A DNA stretch of 64,000 nucleotides from JAVBLY01 sp031553035 (GTDB taxonomy: Bacteria; Bacillota; Clostridia; Peptostreptococcales; Anaerovoracaceae), in the NCBI GenBank assembly GCA_031553035.1, contig JAVBLY010000001.1, positions 186,001-250,000 on the forward strand, written 5' to 3'. Positions 61,259 to 64,000 of the stretch are shown here, in pieces. Within the stretch, counting starts at the first letter, position 1, and every line of letters begins with the position of its first letter. The translations under genes and the position numbers were made by a program. Under the pieces are notes generated by a model, which saw only the letters and a list, made by a program, of their open reading frames with translations, searched no databases and had not been told where the DNA came from.

Positions 61259-61294
61259 ACCATATATCGTAATCATCTTACCATATATGATAAT
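61259..61294. promoter_or_regulatory. Direct repeat ACCATATAT(C/G)(G/A)TAAT, possible activator site
   Basis: The 15-nt sequence occurs at 61259-61273 and 61280-61294, 21 bp apart (two helical turns), 110-145 nt upstream of the -24 element. Distance and repeat form fit an enhancer site for the adjacent sigma-54 activator. Confidence 0.5.
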
Positions 61295-61402
61295 TAATAT
61301 AAAGTATATTAATAAATCAAAAACTAAAAAGTTGGAGGTACAACATTTTTTGCCTGCATTTTCCAACGTTCACGCTCGGTCCAATAGTATTTGTTAATTT
61401 TT

Positions 61403-61418
61403 TGGCATGAGCATTGCT
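61403..61418 (+). promoter_or_regulatory. Sigma-54 promoter of the second molybdenum hydroxylase operon
   Basis: TGGCATGAGCATTGCT has GG at 61404-61405 and GC at 61416-61417 with exactly 10 nt between them. The ATG of the first gene is at 61459. Confidence 0.85.
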
Positions 61419-61458
61419 CTTTATAGAGGCGGAAGTTAAAAATAAGGAGGTATTTAAA

Positions 61459-62328
61459 ATGATATTACCAGAATTCGAGTACATCACACCACCAAATCTC
61501 AAGGATGCATGCAATCTTTCCATGGACCTTGGAGCCGATGCAAAGCTTATGGCCGGCGGCACCGATGTCGTAGTGGCCATGAAGGAAAAGAATATTGCAC
61601 CGAAATACATAATCGACATCAAGGACATCGAAGGACTTGATTACATCGATTATGACCCGGCAGAAGGATGGAAGATCGGGGCTCTGACAAAACTGAGAAC
61701 TATCGAAAAGTCCGAAGCGATCAAAAAGGATCTTACTGCACTTTCGGATGCGGCTCATTATGTGGCATCCACCCAAGTCAGAGCTAAGGCAACCATGGTA
61801 GGCAATCTTGCCAATGCCTCTCCGTCTGCGGACACTGTTCCTGTTTTGATCGCCATGGACGCAAAACTCAAGATTCAGGGAGCTGACCATGAACAAGTCT
61901 GCTCCATAGCCGATTTTTATACCGGATTCAAGAAAACCCTATTGGAACCGGGAGACATCATCACCGAGATAAGCATTCCTGCTCTCAAGAAAAATCAGGG
62001 CGCAGCATATCTCAAGCACGCAGTCAGAAAAGCCATGGATCTGGCCATCGTAGGTGTAGCTGCATTTGTAGAAGTAGAAAACGGTATATGCAAAGACGCA
62101 AAGATCGTACTTGGCGCTGTGGATATCACTGCAGTACGTGCCACCAAAGCGGAAGCCATGCTCATCGGAAACAAGCTTGACGAAGGGCTAATTTCGAAAG
62201 CTGCAATTCAGGCATCCGAAGAATGTAAGCCCATCGATGACGTTCGGGGATCAGCTGAATACAGAAAAGATATGATAAGAGTTTTCACCAAGAGAGCTGT
62301 TGGTCAGGCAGTAGACAGCATCAAATAA
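61459..62328 (+). CDS. Molybdenum hydroxylase FAD subunit, second operon
   Basis: A 289-residue CoxM/XdhB-type subunit, paralogous to 2521-3405. FAD motifs are LMAGGTDVVVAM (near 35) and TMVGNLANASPSADT (near 115). No 4Fe-4S insertion. The ATG at 61459 has AAGGAGG 8 nt upstream; a longer in-frame reading to 61414 would start inside the leader. First gene behind the -24/-12 promoter. Confidence 0.93.
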   Translation: MILPEFEYITPPNLKDACNLSMDLGADAKLMAGGTDVVVAMKEKNIAPKYIIDIKDIEGLDYIDYDPAEGWKIGALTKLRTIEKSEAIKKDLTALSDAAHYVASTQVRAKATMVGNLANASPSADTVPVLIAMDAKLKIQGADHEQVCSIADFYTGFKKTLLEPGDIITEISIPALKKNQGAAYLKHAVRKAMDLAIVGVAAFVEVENGICKDAKIVLGAVDITAVRATKAEAMLIGNKLDEGLISKAAIQASEECKPIDDVRGSAEYRKDMIRVFTKRAVGQAVDSIK

Positions 62329-62340
62329 GGAGTGATTTAA

Positions 62341-62820
62341 ATGCAACGTATAATAAGTTTTGTTTTGAACGGAGAAAAATGTGAGGCTATGGTGGCAGAC
62401 AATGTAACTTTGCTTGATTTTATTAGAGACACCTTGGGACTCACCGGAACAAAGAAAGGCTGCGAGGAAGGTGAGTGCGGTGCATGCACCGTAATGATCG
62501 ACGGAAATCCTGTCAACTCATGTCTCGGTCTTGCCAGAGAAATAGATGGTCATGAACTTCTTACTGTTGAAGGTATAGCTCAGGATGGAAAGCTCAGTCC
62601 GATTCAGAAAGAGTTCGTTGACAAATGGGCACTTCAGTGCGGCTATTGCACACCGGGCATGATCATGTCAGCGAAGGCGCTACTGGATTCAAATCCAAAC
62701 CCGACGGAATATGAAATCAGGGATGCAATCGCAGGAAATCTTTGCAGATGCACAGGATACGCAAAAATCGTTGAAGCGATTTCAGCAGCAGCACCGCTGG
62801 TCGCCGCCGGTAAGGAGTGA
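62341..62820 (+). CDS. Molybdenum hydroxylase 2Fe-2S subunit, second operon
   Basis: A 159-residue subunit with both cluster domains complete: GCEEGECGACTVM near residue 40 and CGYCTPGM with CRCTGY in the C-terminal half. Paralog of 3407-3898. It starts 12 nt after the FAD gene and has AAGGAG. Confidence 0.95.
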   Translation: MQRIISFVLNGEKCEAMVADNVTLLDFIRDTLGLTGTKKGCEEGECGACTVMIDGNPVNSCLGLAREIDGHELLTVEGIAQDGKLSPIQKEFVDKWALQCGYCTPGMIMSAKALLDSNPNPTEYEIRDAIAGNLCRCTGYAKIVEAISAAAPLVAAGKE

Positions 62821-62827
62821 GACTGAT

Positions 62828-64000
62828 ATGAATGTTAATAAAAAGGAAGAAGACTTTTCCATCGTCGGTACGAATTATTCCCGAATCGACGCCGAGGCAA
62901 AAGTCACAGGGCGAGCAGAATATTCCGGAGATATTTCACTTCGCGGTATGCTATGGGGCAAAATGGTCAGAAGCCCCCATGCACATGCTAAGATCATAAG
63001 CATCGACACAAGCAAGGCGGCTGAGCTCACCGGAGTAAAGGCGATAATCACTGGTGATGATTTCACCGCTGGCTGTCTAGGAAATGCAGAATTTGCAAAG
63101 CAGTATGCCGACAAATATCCTCTGGCAAAAGAAAAAGTCAGACTGATAGGTGACGAAGTTGCAGCTGTTGCAGCTGTGGATGAAGCCACTGCCGCAAAAG
63201 CGTGCTCTCTTATCAAAGTCGAGTATGAAGTGCTGCCACCGCTTTTTTCGCCGAAAGATGCGATTAAGGATGGTGCACCTGCGATCCATGCTCCCGGGCG
63301 TAACAATGTGGGGATGGCAACAGACCTTAAAGCAGGAAGTGATATAGAAAAAGCATTTGAGGAAGCTGATTATACCGACAGATATGAATACAGCACACAC
63401 ATGATCGTACATGGAGCAATGGAGCCACATGCTGCCGTTGCAAGTTATGAAAACGGTGAATATAAATTATGGTCATCCACTCAGACTGCATCGGTTTGCA
63501 GATTTTGGATCGCTCATGCTTTAGGTGTTGATGAAAGCAAGGTCAGAGTAATAAAGCCGTTTGTAGGGGGTGGATTTGGTGGCAAGCTGGATCAGTTCCC
63601 TCATGAAGCGTGCTGCTGCGTTCTTTCTGAGAAAGCAGGCCGCCCTGTCAAGATGGTTCTGACCCGTGAAGAAGTATTCTACGCAAGCCGTACACGCCAT
63701 CCCATCGATTTCGTAATCGAAACCGCTTTCAAAAAAGACGGAACTTTTCTCGGCAAAAAATGCCAGCATCTTCTGGACGGCGGTGCATACGGCGGTACTG
63801 GAATGCCTGCTACAGGACTAAGCCTTCAGTGGGCAACATTTCCATACAAGATACCCAGCATGGATTACGAAGCAAAGCGGGTCTACACCAATAATCCGGT
63901 ATCGGGAGCAATGCGCGGCTATTCATCGTGTCAGGTACATTTTGCAAACGATGTCCACATGGATGAAGTTGCTGAAGCACTTGATATAGACCCAATCGAA
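62828..64000 (+). CDS. Molybdenum hydroxylase catalytic subunit, second operon (partial, runs off the window)
   Basis: An open frame of 391 codons without a stop reaches the window end. It starts MNVNKKEEDFSIVG at 62828, 7 nt after the 2Fe-2S stop, with the hammerhead domain (TGRAEYSGDISLRGMLWGKM, then RSPHAHAKI) and the molybdopterin loop VGGGFGGKLD near residue 243, then SGAMRGYSS near 360. The catalytic Glu is beyond the window. The usual length would be about 760 residues. Its N-terminus lacks the 30-residue extension of the paralog at 3899. Confidence 0.92.
   Translation, partial: MNVNKKEEDFSIVGTNYSRIDAEAKVTGRAEYSGDISLRGMLWGKMVRSPHAHAKIISIDTSKAAELTGVKAIITGDDFTAGCLGNAEFAKQYADKYPLAKEKVRLIGDEVAAVAAVDEATAAKACSLIKVEYEVLPPLFSPKDAIKDGAPAIHAPGRNNVGMATDLKAGSDIEKAFEEADYTDRYEYSTHMIVHGAMEPHAAVASYENGEYKLWSSTQTASVCRFWIAHALGVDESKVRVIKPFVGGGFGGKLDQFPHEACCCVLSEKAGRPVKMVLTREEVFYASRTRHPIDFVIETAFKKDGTFLGKKCQHLLDGGAYGGTGMPATGLSLQWATFPYKIPSMDYEAKRVYTNNPVSGAMRGYSSCQVHFANDVHMDEVAEALDIDPIE

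Overview
The window reads as chromosome of a strictly anaerobic, low-to-mid GC Gram-positive, most likely a member of the Clostridia (Bacillota). The reasons are: nearly every gene has a strong AGGAGG-type ribosome site; there is an oxygen-sensitive class III ribonucleotide reductase (nrdD-nrdG); a sortase, exporter-type ABC pairs and many MarR/TetR/PadR one-component regulators are present; and there is CoA-thioester, flavin and molybdenum chemistry with sigma-54 control. The closest lineage is inferred, possibly an amino-acid or organic-acid fermenting group such as the Anaerovoracaceae. No rRNA, tRNA, CRISPR array, integrase or complete insertion sequence was seen.

Region 1 (1-12.5 kb) looks like an organic-acid catabolic locus. 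A textbook sigma-54 promoter at 86-103 precedes two acyl-CoA dehydrogenases and the three subunits of a xanthine-dehydrogenase-family molybdenum hydroxylase (FAD, 2Fe-2S, molybdopterin). Three small genes that do not fit, one of them a phage-type YopX protein, follow. Then come an oxalate/formate-type MFS carrier, an AMP-forming acyl-CoA ligase and a propionate-CoA-transferase-like enzyme, giving uptake, CoA activation and oxidation. The right edge (59.7-64 kb) holds a GAF-AAA-Fis sigma-54 activator divergent from a second, paralogous molybdenum hydroxylase operon. That operon also has a -24/-12 promoter (61403-61418), and its large subunit runs off the window.

Region 2 (12.5-38 kb) is a series of small regulator-plus-operon modules. 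They are MarR; MarR plus a CPA2 antiporter; a TetR-controlled divergent aminotransferase/aldolase/GtrA and FGGY-kinase locus; nrdDG; a thioesterase; a dipeptidase plus YfcC carrier; PadR with a truncated DUF2812 gene; a membrane-tethered 7TM-LuxR regulator plus aminotransferase; a Phd/RelE toxin-antitoxin pair; a radical SAM protein; and a WYL-regulator operon. Region 3 (38-59.7 kb) is rich in export and surface functions: a two-component system divergent from a MacAB-like exporter, two heterodimeric ABC exporter pairs, a MalT-like LuxR regulator, a class-B-like sortase with IclR, an aldehyde dehydrogenase, a FIST-domain protein and a MarR-controlled exporter.

The most unusual signals are non-coding. 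Two families of about 100-nt imperfect repeats each occur twice, directly upstream of unrelated genes, and keep their hairpins through compensatory base changes (10781-10882 with 53140-53242; 13159-13264 with 40064-40156). There is also a short C-rich candidate small RNA at 49804-49890, an orphan terminator at 29555-29622, a possible pair of MITE-like inverted-repeat elements (24909-25095, 59386-59560), and several self-consistent operator pairs.
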